Below are positions 39,540 to 50,540 of a stretch of DNA of 64,000 bases, piece by piece. The notes beneath the pieces are model-generated. The model was not told the origin of the DNA, did no database searches, and saw nothing but the letters and a program-made list of their open reading frames with translations. Made by a program: the position numbers and the translations under genes. Source of the DNA: Tetramitus jugosus (taxonomy: Eukaryota; Heterolobosea; Eutetramitea; Acrasida; Vahlkampfiidae); contig OW569352.1 in the NCBI GenBank assembly GCA_937625935.1, forward strand, positions 1 through 64,000. Direction: 5' to 3'. The stretch's first letter is position 1. Each line of letters opens with the position of its first letter.

Positions 39540-40655
39540 CTAGGTAGCAAACGATACAATGACCACAGTGATTTCAAGGACTGACAATAGGACATTCAGT
39601 GCAAAGAATGTCATATTTCCATAAAATAAAAGCTTATTTGTCTGTGCACAATCTCCAATATTGATGACAAAGGAGAGAGTGGAGAGAGAGAACAATCTAG
39701 AGAAAACCCAAAATGTAACAGCGGCAATCTTGAGCAACTTTAACGCTCGTAATGATAGAGATGTCGTAAAGCCTGGGAGTTTCAGAGGCAGGTAATACAC
39801 ACGTTCTTCGTCACTATGAAAATCATTGCTCGCTAACATATTACTACCTTCGAGAAGAGCTCTATCCGAAGAGGGGGATACCTGACGATTGATGAAATAA
39901 TCTACAGCAAACCGATGAATAGTCTTACAAAGAACAAGTGTCATTTGCAGTATTCCAACACACAGTGTGGAGAGAAATAACCGAGAGAGACCACTCCTGT
40001 TGCACTGTTGCCTGTTCCATTGAACTCCCAATACTATAGACTGAAAAACCAGAATCGCTAGAATTGAGAGTAGAATTATCGAATGAATGAGCTTGGATGA
40101 GTTCCAGTATCGTATCTGGAATAAATTTGCAATTAAAAACGGTCTCTTATGCTCCACAACTGTTTCCTTCACTTGTACCTTTCCATAGAAACTCACTACA
40201 TTGATACAGAGTTAGTGATACAAGTCTCCTCACATTTAAATTCGAAGGAAGCTCGTACCTGACTTCAAACTTGATCCTGACGTAAGACTCTGATCCGAAG
40301 GAGATTCAAAATCTCTGCTCTTCAAAATACTCTTTTGAGATGCTGAACGAGGCAGAGAAGAAGAATCAAAGAAGGAATGTTGTGAATGAGTCTTTCGAAT
40401 GGTGGAATAATAACTCTCATGTTCAGACTCTTCAAGATTGTTCATTGAAGATACATGCCGGATGGGATGATGAAAGCCATTGTGAGACACGGTTGTGTTT
40501 ACACTTAACCGAGCTTTTCCAGACTTGCGGTGGAGATCAAGAGATCGCTTCAAGAAATCAACTGAAGTGAGCAGTGAAGAGTTGAAATGACCTGCTTCCA
40601 TATCAACTTCCTCCATCTTCATCATTCTGAAGTGCTTCTCTTCCTGGTCATCCAT
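39540..40655 (-). CDS. Four- to five-pass membrane protein, two exons, unknown family
   Basis: Exon 1 (40259-40655) encodes a hydrophilic, Ser-rich N-terminus starting MDDQEEKHFRMMKMEEVDME. A 63-base intron (40196-40258) begins GTACGA and ends TGTAG. Exon 2 (39540-40195) continues VSFYGKVQVKETVVEHKRPF and encodes hydrophobic segments: LIHSIILLSILAILVFQSIV, LFLSTLCVGILQMTLVL, IAAVTFWVFSRLFSLST and MTFFALNVLLSVLEITVVIV. The total is 350 residues. Joining the exons places GTG (Val), not ATG, at the second exon start, so the two-exon model is required. No transporter or receptor signature is visible. Confidence 0.7.
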
Positions 40656-41088
40656 TTATGTGTATCCTTGCGAGAGAGAACAACTTCAAACCTGACCGCG
40701 GTTATTTCTATTGTTCCCGTAAATGGTTCTCAGAGACAGCTCCAACATCTTTCAATTTTCAACTTCTCCGAGCAGACCGTTGCTTGTAATGGATGCCGCG
40801 CGCTTACTGGCTTTGAGTTTTTTGGGTCAGTCGCTCCAAATTAGTTAATTTACTCCGGTCTGTCATCGGGACACATGAAAACTCCATTGTTGTGAAGTGA
40901 CAGCCGGCCGTCAAAAAGGCATGTGGTCTGTGAGGTCGGTTGTTGGTTATCACATAGCTTGCAATGGCTGTTGTGAGGTGGGTTCTTTGCTTGTTTTTTT
41001 TGTTTTCTTCAAATCAAAAACAAACAACATCAACACAAGCGATTTTCTAACACAGAACAGCCATCAATTGAGCACACACTCCACAAGT
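40656..41088. other. Intergenic region between divergent genes
   Basis: The 433 bases hold the promoters of the membrane protein and the pentapeptide protein. There are no frames of note and no repeat except T-rich runs near 40995-41010. Confidence 0.5.
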
Positions 41089-41993
41089 ATGAGCAAGAAT
41101 CAACAAACCGAACAAGGCAAAGAAGTATTCCTTCAAAGTGACAGCAACTCTATCACTCTCGACAAATTCACAAGGTAAACAAAAACTACAACAACTACAA
41201 CTGACATCTACTATTGCACATCATTGACGGTTGCGAGGCGGTTGAGTGACTGACCGGTCAAGAGGCGCTCCAACTCGTCACTTATCTCAAAATTTGATGA
41301 TACATTTATTATTCATTCATTGAAGAACAACAATGCTTACACTCTCTCTATTTTACTACTATTGCTATCTTATCATTACATCTCCATCTCTGATTTTGGA
41401 CATGTATGAACGAATGATATCACAATCATAATTACAACAACAACAATCTTCATCATCATCGATATCATTGTAAAATTAGAAAGGAAATCATTTCGCTCGT
41501 CAACACAAGGCCCATTCCGCCACCTGCTGACAACAAGACTGAGAACAAGTTGCCAGGTCTTCAATTGCCACATTGTAATTTGAGTGGACTCGATTTGAGA
41601 CATTTGCCCTTCCCAAATGTCAATTTCACTGGAAGCAACATGGAACAGACGCGATTGGATCACTGCCACATAGACAGTGGTATTTTTGAGTGTGCAAACT
41701 TGAAGGGAGCTAGTCTGAGGCACGCTGATTTGAAGAAGGCGAATTTGAAGATGGCTGATTTGAGAAATGCTGATTTGACTGGTGCTGATTTGAAGTTTGT
41801 CAGCTTGCAAGGTGCGCGACTCGACGGTTGCATCCTCAATAATGTCAATTTACAGTTTGCCAATCTTGGCGGTTGTAATTTCCGCGACGCTGTCACCGAT
41901 GGCGCCAATATGCAAAATGTTTACGGTTTGGAAGAAAAGATAGAGCGAAGCAATGGTAGTGCATCTACTCCAAGCACTCACTCTGTCCTATAA
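41089..41993 (+). CDS. Pentapeptide-repeat protein, two exons
   Basis: Exon 1 (41089-41174) encodes MSKNQQTEQGKEVFLQSDSN and ends FT plus two bases of Arg. A 305-base intron starts GTAAAC and ends ATTAG at 41479. Exon 2 (41480-41993) continues KEIISLVNTRPIPPPADNKT. The product has 199 residues. From about residue 80 to 165 it has pentapeptide repeats, A(D/N)LXX, for example ADLKKANLKMADLRNADLTG, which form a right-handed quadrilateral beta-helix. This fold is widespread in bacteria and occurs in the KCTD9 family of eukaryotes; here no BTB domain is present. A scaffolding role is possible, but the function is unknown. The intron is by far the longest I find in this window. Confidence 0.8.
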
Positions 41994-42164
41994 ATTCAGC
42001 AGCTAGCTTTCTCGTTTTCTTTTTCAACACTCCATGTAGACCGTTCAAACGTCGTTGGACGAACCTTCCCATACGAACCCGCAAAAACATCCGCAATTCT
42101 TGGTTCGTCCAAGAGCCCCGTTCCAACAACAATAAACAGAACAACAACGACAACAATTACAACA

Positions 42165-43856
42165 ATGAGTGATATCAGCATTATGCATCGACATACGCGA
42201 GATCTCCACTCTCAGCACTCGCAACAACAACAACAACATCAGCAACAACAATCATCATCCATCAACAACAACAATAGATCATTATCCAACAACAACAGCA
42301 GCAGTGCTCAACACAGTATCACAACCAAAAAAAGAACAAAGCTCTACCTGCAATTCAAGCATGTGACTTGGGTCGGTTTCGGTATTGCACTTGTTCTCTC
42401 ATTGTACTATCGAGTATTGTCCGTTGAAGCAATGATGGTGTTTCCTGATTTGAAACGAAGATTCTTGTTCTTTGGTGTGAGAACATTGTTGTGTTTGATT
42501 GGAATATGGATGAACTATCTATCGTTTAAGCACTATTTTCAACCAACTGATTATTCAACAGAGAGTTGGTATTATGGACAAGAGTGGATCATTCGATTGT
42601 TTCTCTATTATGCTTCGGTTGTCAATTTGATTCAATATGTGGCTGATATGACTGGATATTTACCAAGGTATACTTGGTTTACAAAATTGGTGACGCAACC
42701 TTATTCTGTGTTGACAATGACAACCATCATGTTTGTCTTGATTGCATTACCGTTGATTCATGTGATTTTGCACTGGATTCTCTCTATTGATCACTTACCG
42801 ACGAGTCACAAGGTGAAAAAGCTATCGTTTCACATTTTGTTTATCATTGCAATGATGGGACTGTATCATACGACTCATCCGAGTGATCCTAATCGATTAT
42901 ATGCCAATGTGTACAATGATAAGCAATTGTTAACATTGCATCATCCTCTGTCGATTGACCAGAGCGCTGAAATCAAGGTTATCCAGTTGAGCGATATTCA
43001 TCTCGGTGGTCATATGAGTGTGAATCAGTTGCATCAAATTGCACAAATGGTAGCGCAGAAGCATGATGACGAAATGAAGAGAGATCCAAATTCAAATGTG
43101 TTCATCTTGTTTACTGGCGATTTTTATACATTTCATTCACATATGGAGATTGAAGGACTGAAAGAAGGATTGGCACCATTGCGTCGTCTCAAGGGCAAGA
43201 CGTTTGCCTGTTTAGGAAATCATGATCATGAAGTGTTGGATTATGTAATCTCGCAACTGGACGATCTCGGAATTCAACTACTGATCGACCAGAGTGTTTC
43301 TGTACCATTGAACAGTGACCATCAACAATTTGTTGAGATTGTTGGTTTCGATTTTGTTCAATCATTCAATGATCCTGGTCAACAAATTCAACAGCTCTTC
43401 CACAACAAATTGTACCGCAAGATGGATGAGGAATATGCTCAGAGACACGTAGCTAGACTTGTATTGCTCCATAATCCAGCCTATTTCCAGTACATACCGT
43501 ACAAGAATGTTCAGCACAATATTCCTACGTTTGTGTTCTCTGGTCACTTGCATTCTGGTCAGTTCTCATTGCGATCCTTTGTTGGTGAATCATGGAGAGC
43601 AAAGTTCCCTGCTACAATTGTTAGTTTAACAACTGGCTGGCCTGATCATGGCTGGTTCTGCTTCCATACAAAGAGCAAAACCACTACAAGTCCAGTTGTC
43701 ACACGAGCGACACCCTACAAGTCTGACTTGTGTGAACCAAACATGTTGCTGTATGCACACGGTGGTACAGGATTCTATGGACTTCCTCTTCGGATTGGCA
43801 CAGAGAATGAGCTGCCTTGGGTCATGAACTTGCACATACAATCACACCAACATTGA
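42165..43856 (+). CDS. Membrane metallophosphoesterase (YkuE/TMEM-type calcineurin-like)
   Basis: The 563-residue protein starts at MSDISIMHRHTRDLHSQ, followed by Gln- and Asn-rich runs (about 20-55). Five hydrophobic segments lie between about 65 and 245. The calcineurin-like phosphoesterase domain spans about 275-545 and has every metal-binding motif: QLSDIHLGG, FTGDFYTF, LGNHDHE, LLHNPAYF, FSGHLHSGQFS and the closing GGTGFYGLPLRIG. This is the arrangement of bacterial YaeI/YkuE and eukaryotic TMPPE-type proteins, in which the catalytic domain faces away from the cytosol or follows a membrane anchor. The substrate is unknown; phospholipids or phosphodiesters are possible. Confidence 0.88.
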   Translation: MSDISIMHRHTRDLHSQHSQQQQQHQQQQSSSINNNNRSLSNNNSSSAQHSITTKKRTKLYLQFKHVTWVGFGIALVLSLYYRVLSVEAMMVFPDLKRRFLFFGVRTLLCLIGIWMNYLSFKHYFQPTDYSTESWYYGQEWIIRLFLYYASVVNLIQYVADMTGYLPRYTWFTKLVTQPYSVLTMTTIMFVLIALPLIHVILHWILSIDHLPTSHKVKKLSFHILFIIAMMGLYHTTHPSDPNRLYANVYNDKQLLTLHHPLSIDQSAEIKVIQLSDIHLGGHMSVNQLHQIAQMVAQKHDDEMKRDPNSNVFILFTGDFYTFHSHMEIEGLKEGLAPLRRLKGKTFACLGNHDHEVLDYVISQLDDLGIQLLIDQSVSVPLNSDHQQFVEIVGFDFVQSFNDPGQQIQQLFHNKLYRKMDEEYAQRHVARLVLLHNPAYFQYIPYKNVQHNIPTFVFSGHLHSGQFSLRSFVGESWRAKFPATIVSLTTGWPDHGWFCFHTKSKTTTSPVVTRATPYKSDLCEPNMLLYAHGGTGFYGLPLRIGTENELPWVMNLHIQSHQH

Positions 43857-44067
43857 AACTAATAAAAAAATTCGCGACATGTCCTGTTTTTTTGTAAATT
43901 TGATTTGACACGTTCTGCTCCGCCCAAAAGAAAGCTGTTCACGAGATTTGGGTGTCTTCTCATCTTTACGAACAACAAAGAACACACACCCGATCGATTT
44001 TTTTTCACAACGACACAGTGATCACTGTTCAGTTCACTCTCAACAACTAACCAACTGACTGACTGCC
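43857..44067. promoter_or_regulatory. Promoter region of the Fis1-PIPK fusion gene
   Basis: This 211-base gap contains T-runs and, near the ATG, CTCAACAACTAACCAACTGAC. No gene is seen. Confidence 0.35.
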
Positions 44068-46935
44068 ATGAGTTCCTCACAAAGGACATTTACAATCAAA
44101 TCACCCTCTCCTACTGTATCGTCGTCATCATCCACGAAAAGCTTTGGTGCCAGTCAACAATGGTTACAAGCCAATTTGAGCGAAAGTGATATTGAACATG
44201 CAGAGTCACTGTTTCACGACAAGAACAATATTGAGCATCAGTTTTGCTTGGGCTGCGTGCTCATCAAATCCGACTCTAACGAAAAAATTCAAAAATCCAT
44301 TCATATTTTCTCTCAATTGGAAGACAATGTCAACTATAGGCGAGAGGCATTGTATTACTCTGCGTTTGCTCACGTAAAACTCAATAAGCTTTTTGATGCA
44401 AAACGAATCTTGTTCAAATTGTTGATCAAGATGGACCCTGAGCACTCACAGGGAAAATTGTTGTTGAAAAAGGTGGAGGAGCGTATTGCCTCTCAACGAA
44501 CGGAACGAAGAAACAGTGCTCAACCAGTGATGACTTCGGGCACTGTTCTCACATTTGAAGGAGGTAACAACAGCAACAGTAGTAGTAGTAGTAGTAGTCG
44601 AATCGTGGGTGGATTGAATGGACCATTGGGCAACAGACTTGTCTTGCTATCGAAATCGACACCTGAGACAACAGACAGTGAAATTATGAATGAACTAAAG
44701 AATAGAAAAGCTGCATTGGCAATGATGGCCCAATCAGTCAACAAATCAATGAATGCAAATAATAATAATAATAATAATAGTTTTAGCAGTAAAAGAGAGA
44801 GTATGAGTGATCGAGGTACGGACACGGATGGTGGTGATCAAGGAGGAAGAATTTCGTTTGGTGGAATGACTGGCTCATTTGTGAAGCTAGACTCAGATGC
44901 AATTGTGAGCCGAATTCCAGTTGATGTGCGATCCTTGTTGACAGAGACGTTTTATTCATTTGATCACTTGTTTTCAAAGAAGAGTCATCACCTCAAGTGT
45001 GCTGTGATTGATCAGGAACAATTTTCTGCTGCTGTAGGATTGTTAGGATTGGATCATTCGATGGGTCAATTTGTGAATCGTTTCCTGTTTCGTGGTTTTT
45101 ACATGTTGGAGCGTTCTTTGCGATCTTCGACGTCTGGTGTCACCTTTATCAGCCAGAGAAAGTTTAGTGAAGGAGAAGAGATTTGTCTGGAGACATTCTT
45201 GTGTGGTATGGCTATTCTGTTGTATGGTACAGATGAAGAACGAGGTCAATTCTCGTTCCATATGTTAGACATTGATCGTAAGGGCTATTTGATCGAAAGT
45301 GACTTTGCTGTTGCTTTTAAAGCAATATGGGAGATTTATGGGCATATTGGTCTCGACTCCAACGAAACAATTGAAACAATTGCAGCCAAAGTCTTTAAAA
45401 CAATTGATATTTATGAGACGCAGCAATTGAGTGGAACTGCCTTTTTGATAGGCCTTAGCAAGTACCGGTACATTATTTCTAGTGCGTTCACATCGGATGA
45501 ATTTAAGATGAACCTATCCAATGCCACGGCTAGAGGTGTACCTGCACTATTTGGTACTACTGATTGGGACTATTGCATGAGTATCATGATTGGTATACGT
45601 CAGGCTCAAGATATGTTCAAGCAAATGCGAAGAGATCTTACATCAGACGATTTCTCACTGGAAGTATCATTCAAAGTACCTCTGGGATCGAGCACCATTG
45701 GAACGAGCCAAAATGGAATCCATCACAGTGGTGACGAAGATTGTAATTTGTTCATTGATTACGCACCGAGAGTTTTTCGCAAGCTGAGGGAGAGAAGCGG
45801 TGTCAGTGAGTCAGAGTACATGTACAGTCTCGGACCCGATCAACTTCTATGTAATCTACTGTATGGCCAACTATCTGGATATAGGATTCAGGGTAGCGAA
45901 GACAGTGGTGGAAGAAGTGGCTCCTCATTTTTGTTCACTCACGATGGAAAGTTCATCATCAAGAATGTTTCTGGTCCGGAGTTTGCAAACTTTAGGAGAG
46001 TTTTGTCAGAGTACTACCACTACTTAAACACTAATCCAAACAGTCTCATTATGAAAGTTTATGGTTGCTTTGTGTACGATGGTAAGGGATACATTATCAT
46101 GAAGAATGTGTTCTGTACAAGCAGGAATCAGCATGAGATATTTGATCTCAAGGGCAGCACTGTTTCGAGATCGAACCCTGACGGACCTGTATACAAGGAC
46201 ATGGATCTAACTCAGAAGATTGTCGTTGGATCGAATAAGAGAAGTCAATTACTGAATATCTTGAACAAGGATATCAAATTCTTATGTGATAATAGCTTTA
46301 CTGATTACTCTCTGCTGCTGGGTATTCACTATGTCGATGGATACGAAGGAAAAGCTATTCAGGATATAAAGAACAAGAGTGATAGAACAGCAAGAAACTG
46401 GCAGGAACAACTGAAGACTGAAGGTTTCGGCAGTGGCATAGGGGACGATCAAGTAGATTCGTCTGACATCAACTCGGAGCCTTCCTATGGTTCATTATCA
46501 AGTAGCTCGGACGACTCCAGTATCCTCTCAACATCTCAATTCATATCCGAGCAATCTCAAGGTGTATTACAAATGGAATCCGAGAGACCTGTTGTTGTTC
46601 CAGAAGCAAAGGGTCGCATGAGAAGTGGAGGCAGGCCGCGAAATGGAGGTGGACGAATTCGTCAACTTGGACAACTTATCGACAGAAGAGAGACATTGTT
46701 CAGCACAACAAACGAAGTTGGAAATATTGACAATGGAATTGTTAGTCTCGACAACAAACAAATATACTATTTAGGTATTGTGGACACGCTCACCGAGTTC
46801 TCTGTGAGCAAAGCTGTTGAGCTCAATCTCAAGACCATCAAGTATGGCGTGCATAAGAGAAGCCAAATCAGCAGTCAACCATCAGGCGAATATGCACAAA
46901 GAATCAAGACCTTTGTCGAAAATTTGGTTCAATAA
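44068..46935 (+). CDS. Fis1-like TPR / EF-hand / phosphatidylinositol-phosphate kinase fusion
   Basis: The 955-residue protein is open throughout. Residues 35-150 match the Fis1 fold: SDIEHAESLFHDKNNIEHQF, CLGCVLIKSDSNEKIQKSIH, RREALYYSAFAHVKL, AKRILFKLLIKMDPEHSQGK. Fis1's tail anchor is absent. A Ser/Asn-rich linker follows. Around residues 285-460 there are EF-hand-like helices with one clear loop (LDIDRKGYLIESDFAVAF). Residues 575-955 are a PIP kinase: GPDQLLCNLLYGQLSGYR, KFIIKNVSGPEFANF (catalytic Lys), EIFDLKGSTVSRSN, NSFTDYSLLLGIHYVDG and LGIVDTLTEFSVSKAVELNL. The linkage would couple a mitochondrial/peroxisomal fission-type TPR and a calcium sensor to PIP2 production. Each domain call is firm to fair; the combined function is inferred. 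Confidence 0.88.
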   Translation: MSSSQRTFTIKSPSPTVSSSSSTKSFGASQQWLQANLSESDIEHAESLFHDKNNIEHQFCLGCVLIKSDSNEKIQKSIHIFSQLEDNVNYRREALYYSAFAHVKLNKLFDAKRILFKLLIKMDPEHSQGKLLLKKVEERIASQRTERRNSAQPVMTSGTVLTFEGGNNSNSSSSSSSRIVGGLNGPLGNRLVLLSKSTPETTDSEIMNELKNRKAALAMMAQSVNKSMNANNNNNNNSFSSKRESMSDRGTDTDGGDQGGRISFGGMTGSFVKLDSDAIVSRIPVDVRSLLTETFYSFDHLFSKKSHHLKCAVIDQEQFSAAVGLLGLDHSMGQFVNRFLFRGFYMLERSLRSSTSGVTFISQRKFSEGEEICLETFLCGMAILLYGTDEERGQFSFHMLDIDRKGYLIESDFAVAFKAIWEIYGHIGLDSNETIETIAAKVFKTIDIYETQQLSGTAFLIGLSKYRYIISSAFTSDEFKMNLSNATARGVPALFGTTDWDYCMSIMIGIRQAQDMFKQMRRDLTSDDFSLEVSFKVPLGSSTIGTSQNGIHHSGDEDCNLFIDYAPRVFRKLRERSGVSESEYMYSLGPDQLLCNLLYGQLSGYRIQGSEDSGGRSGSSFLFTHDGKFIIKNVSGPEFANFRRVLSEYYHYLNTNPNSLIMKVYGCFVYDGKGYIIMKNVFCTSRNQHEIFDLKGSTVSRSNPDGPVYKDMDLTQKIVVGSNKRSQLLNILNKDIKFLCDNSFTDYSLLLGIHYVDGYEGKAIQDIKNKSDRTARNWQEQLKTEGFGSGIGDDQVDSSDINSEPSYGSLSSSSDDSSILSTSQFISEQSQGVLQMESERPVVVPEAKGRMRSGGRPRNGGGRIRQLGQLIDRRETLFSTTNEVGNIDNGIVSLDNKQIYYLGIVDTLTEFSVSKAVELNLKTIKYGVHKRSQISSQPSGEYAQRIKTFVENLVQ

Positions 46936-47113
46936 TATCACAACCTCATTATTTATCATCCTTGAAGCAATCTCGTAATTTTTCCGTTGTAACGGCTGCC
47001 GCCATCTACATGAAACCTGTGTGAGCTGAGAAAAGCTTTTTCTCTATTTTCCATTGCCCAACTAACTGACGTCGTCTTCACTCTAGATAGTCCAACTCCA
47101 ACTCAAGAACACA

Positions 47114-48904
47114 ATGAGCCAGTCCACCAGACAGAATCAGAATCGAAGCTCCACTATGGCTTCCTCATCCAGGCCTGGACAACAGATCATTGATGACGAA
47201 ATCTTGTACAACAAGAACAATAGTAGTCACAATAGCAATAACAACAATGATCATATCAACAATGATCACTCCAATCATAATCATTTGATTGATACCATGG
47301 AAGAAGAGGAAGAAGAAGAGTACTACAATCAAGCAAACACAAACAACAATAGTACCTCTTATTATCATAGCAATCGCAATCATAACAATAGTAGCATGAT
47401 GATGTTTGATGATAGTGTTGATCTTGGTGAGCAATTGAGTTCCCAAATCGAGTACAACAATCAATTGCTAAGAACGATTCAAGATATGGAGAGAAAGTCT
47501 CAAGAACAGAACAGGCTAATGAGCAAGAAGGACCAGGATTTGAGAATGTTGAGAACAGAGATATCGAACCTCAGATCTCAATTGGACTCTGTGCACGATC
47601 AAACCTCGGCCATCTCACAACAAATGGAGTCTCAAAAGTCAATGTATGAAGACATGGTCGAAAGAGAGAGGGAAGAAATGAATAGGAAGATGGCTGAAAA
47701 GGATGATGATGTGGAGAATATGAGATCTCAGATGGATCAGCAATTGTATCAAATGCAGGAGAACATTTTGGAGAAGGAGTCAATGATACGTCGATTGGAA
47801 GAAGAGATCAAAGTTCAGCAAGACAATATGAAGGCTGAACAGAATAGGAGGATGGAGAATCAGTCTGTCCAGATTGATGAGATGAAACGAAATTATTACA
47901 CTTATTTAGGGACGATTCAGAAACAGTTGAGAGAATTTGCTCTCATCTCTCAAGAATTGAGAGACAAGTACAACCACACTCACTCAAAGCTCAATACACT
48001 TAATATGATGAAGAATACTCTCTTGGAGTTTGAAACATCGAACTCTGAAATTCTCATGCGAGACTTAAATTCATCTCATCAAGAACGGCAACTACTGTTG
48101 GAGAATAGTCAACAAGGCTCAGATAAGATTCAAGACTTGGAAGTACAATTAGAAGAAGAGCGAGCAAAGAGTATCATGTTGGAGGAGAAAACATCACGCC
48201 TTGAACAGCAGTACAGCGACCTGCAACGTAGATCAGAGAAGGACTTAGATGAGGCAGTGAGAAAAGCCAATACTCAAATTAGAATCATCAATGACTCCAT
48301 TGGCAAATTACAATTGCAGCTAGAAGAGAAGGAAAAGCTACTAGCAATGATTCAAAAAGAAAGATCGATCGTAGTTGAAGAGAAGCAAGAGCTAGAGAAA
48401 GAGTACATGGAACTATTGAGTCGCTCATCTTCATCATCCTCTTTCATGAAATCTGGCTCTGACAAACCTCGAAAGGGATTATCCACAACAATGAACTCCT
48501 CATCTCTTTCATCCCACAATCGAACAGGAAGTGATCGAATGAGTCAACTTGGTCGAAAAGATCCATTCTCCCGCTCTAGCATGTTGTCTAGCACAAGTCT
48601 TCAACCATCGTCGGTCAGTTTCATGTCAGACATGAACTCTGGAAGCAACTCTTCAGGAATATTCTCCTCGAGACAATCCATGAGCAACTCCTCTATTCCT
48701 CCAATGAACAATCGATACAGCGTCTATCACATGAACACATCAATGTTGGATTCCAGCATGGCAAGCACCGTATCTACGGCACAGGAAAATACAAGACACA
48801 ATGAAGAGATGGAAGAAATTTATAACAAGACTAACAATCTGCAAGAGAAACTCAAGGAAGCTTCCGCTTTCCAGCAATCCCTTGTCAAAGACCTAGGCAA
48901 ATAA
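47114..48904 (+). CDS. Long coiled-coil protein with low-complexity ends
   Basis: The protein has 596 residues. Residues 1-110 are Asn/Ser/Glu-rich and disordered. From about 110 to 440 there is a continuous heptad coiled coil, with runs such as QMESQKSMYEDMVEREREEM and EESKIRRLEE-like segments. Residues 445-560 are Ser-rich, and the C-terminus returns to a short helix with NKTNNLQEKLKEASAFQ. There are no enzymatic motifs. Proteins of this design form cytoskeletal or centrosomal scaffolds, but the family is not identified. It follows the fusion gene on the same strand, with 178 bases between. Confidence 0.75.
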   Translation: MSQSTRQNQNRSSTMASSSRPGQQIIDDEILYNKNNSSHNSNNNNDHINNDHSNHNHLIDTMEEEEEEEYYNQANTNNNSTSYYHSNRNHNNSSMMMFDDSVDLGEQLSSQIEYNNQLLRTIQDMERKSQEQNRLMSKKDQDLRMLRTEISNLRSQLDSVHDQTSAISQQMESQKSMYEDMVEREREEMNRKMAEKDDDVENMRSQMDQQLYQMQENILEKESMIRRLEEEIKVQQDNMKAEQNRRMENQSVQIDEMKRNYYTYLGTIQKQLREFALISQELRDKYNHTHSKLNTLNMMKNTLLEFETSNSEILMRDLNSSHQERQLLLENSQQGSDKIQDLEVQLEEERAKSIMLEEKTSRLEQQYSDLQRRSEKDLDEAVRKANTQIRIINDSIGKLQLQLEEKEKLLAMIQKERSIVVEEKQELEKEYMELLSRSSSSSSFMKSGSDKPRKGLSTTMNSSSLSSHNRTGSDRMSQLGRKDPFSRSSMLSSTSLQPSSVSFMSDMNSGSNSSGIFSSRQSMSNSSIPPMNNRYSVYHMNTSMLDSSMASTVSTAQENTRHNEEMEEIYNKTNNLQEKLKEASAFQQSLVKDLGK

Positions 48905-49186
48905 AAGAACAAACAAGAATTGTAAATCATTCAACGTGTTCCAGAAGAGCTAATCATCGTGTTTGTTTGAAGACAGGAGAGAATCTCGCCTTTATGGGGC
49001 TTCGAACCTTTTGGGAAATTACCATTCCGCTGACTGTTGACCAAAGGCGCCATGATTTGTTTGTAAAGTTTAACCGAAGCGTGCGGCGGGAGCACTTTTT
49101 TCCCACAACAGCACAAAAAATTCCAGCTTCACTCGCTAGAGCACACAAGAAAAAACAAATCAACAACATATCAAAAGTAGAATAAA

Positions 49187-49519
49187 ATGGCAATTCCAAA
49201 GGGTTCCGCAGCAAAGGGAGAAAAGATTTTCAAGGCAAGATGTGCTCAATGCCACACTGTCAACCAAGGTGGTGTCCACAAGACTGGTCCAAACCTGTAC
49301 GGAATGTGGGGCAGACAAACTGGTCAAGGTGAGGGATACTCTTACTCTACTGCCAACATTGAAAAGGGCATCAAGTGGAACGAAGAGACTCTCTTTGAAT
49401 ACTTGGAAAACCCAAAGAAGTACATTCCTGGAACAAAGATGGTCTTTGCTGGTTTGGCTAAGCCAAAGGATCGTGCTGATTTGATTGCTTACATGAAGAA
49501 GGAAACTACTGCCAATTAA
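49187..49519 (+). CDS. CYC: Cytochrome c
   Basis: The 110-residue protein carries the haem-attachment motif CAQCH (Cys19, Cys22, His23), HKTGPNLYG, and [12 protein letters not shown], in which the Met is the second haem ligand. It shuttles electrons from complex III to cytochrome oxidase in the mitochondrial intermembrane space. Both cysteines are present, unlike euglenozoan cytochrome c, which has only one. The N-terminus ([19 protein letters not shown]) is of usual length, without a presequence. The ATG follows the A-rich leader AGAATAAA. Confidence 0.97.
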   Translation: MAIPKGSAAKGEKIFKARCAQCHTVNQGGVHKTGPNLYGMWGRQTGQGEGYSYSTANIEKGIKWNEETLFEYLENPKKYIPGTKMVFAGLAKPKDRADLIAYMKKETTAN

Positions 49520-49857
49520 ATTGTTTTTTTTCTGATTTTTACCCGATGATCCGTGGTTTGGTGAGTGTGTGAAAAAATGCAAAGGATTTCAGCAGATGGC
49601 ATTTTCAAGTGTTTTTATTGTTGTTATGCGATTGCACAAGAGAGAGAAAACAATCATTGTCAATCACAAGAGAGATACCGCTCGATTGTGATAAACAATG
49701 ATCATCACAGCAGACAACAACCGTCTGTCTCATCATCGTCGTCATCATCCTCCTCCTGACAATCAGAAACATGAGATGATGATGATGATAAAAAAAGTGC
49801 CCAGCACACATGGATCGTTGTTGTTGAGCTGCTGAGAGCGAGTGGAAAAAAAAACTC
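49520..49857. other. 3' region between convergent genes
   Basis: This 338-base stretch separates the cytochrome c stop from the eIF1A stop. It has TCATCATCGTCGTCATC-like trinucleotide runs (49729-49755) and GATGATGATGAT near 49777. A short plus frame here is not convincing. Confidence 0.5.
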
Positions 49858-50283
49858 TTAAATATCAGCAAAATCAATGTCAATGTCATCTTCTTCTCCT
49901 TCTTCGAATCCAACATCGCCAACAGAGGTAGTCTCATTAATCTTTGCATCAGCTGGCAAATGACCCTCCTTCTTCAATTGACGTGCCTCATCGGGCATAT
50001 ACTTGTGAATCACATCGGCCTTATCATCTTGGAAATCTCTCAAACCAATGAGAACAGTGTCTCCTTGAGCAATCCATATCTTTTTTCTCATTTTTCCTCT
50101 AATATGACAGAGACGATTCTTACCATCATAACAGTAAGCTTCCAATCTGCCGTTACCAAGCATTCTGAGTACTTGAGCGTATTCTTGACCTTCTTCCTTG
50201 ATGATTAGGTCTCTCTTGGCGGATGGTTCGGAACCAGACTTTTTCTTGGACTTTTGTCCTTTGCCTCCCTTCTTTCCTGGCAT
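49858..50283 (-). CDS. EIF1A: Translation initiation factor eIF1A
   Basis: The protein has 141 residues from the ATG at 50283; the ORF upstream of it is leader. It opens [20 protein letters not shown], a basic tail, then an OB-fold domain with [40 protein letters not shown] and [20 protein letters not shown]. It ends with an acidic tail, [12 protein letters not shown], as in all eIF1A proteins. It binds the A site of the small ribosomal subunit and, with eIF1, supports scanning and start-codon choice. Confidence 0.97.
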   Translation of the reverse strand: MPGKKGGKGQKSKKKSGSEPSAKRDLIIKEEGQEYAQVLRMLGNGRLEAYCYDGKNRLCHIRGKMRKKIWIAQGDTVLIGLRDFQDDKADVIHKYMPDEARQLKKEGHLPADAKINETTSVGDVGFEEGEEDDIDIDFADI

Positions 50284-50540
50284 TGTTGTATGTGTGTTGG
50301 TGATGTGTGAGTTGTTGTTGTTGTTTGGTTTTTTTTGTCGCAAAAAAAAGCTTTTTATTGAGCGTGGTGGTTGATTGAATGGAGAGCTTTTTTTGTGTGG
50401 CGCCATGAGAGAATTTTCGCGGCATTTCCAACATGACCCAGGTTCAAAATCTAGATGCATTGTTCAACAACGTTTGGAATATTACGAGAAACTTTTGCTT
50501 CTGGATTCGATACAATAAAAAATCAGTTTTATCTTGTGTT

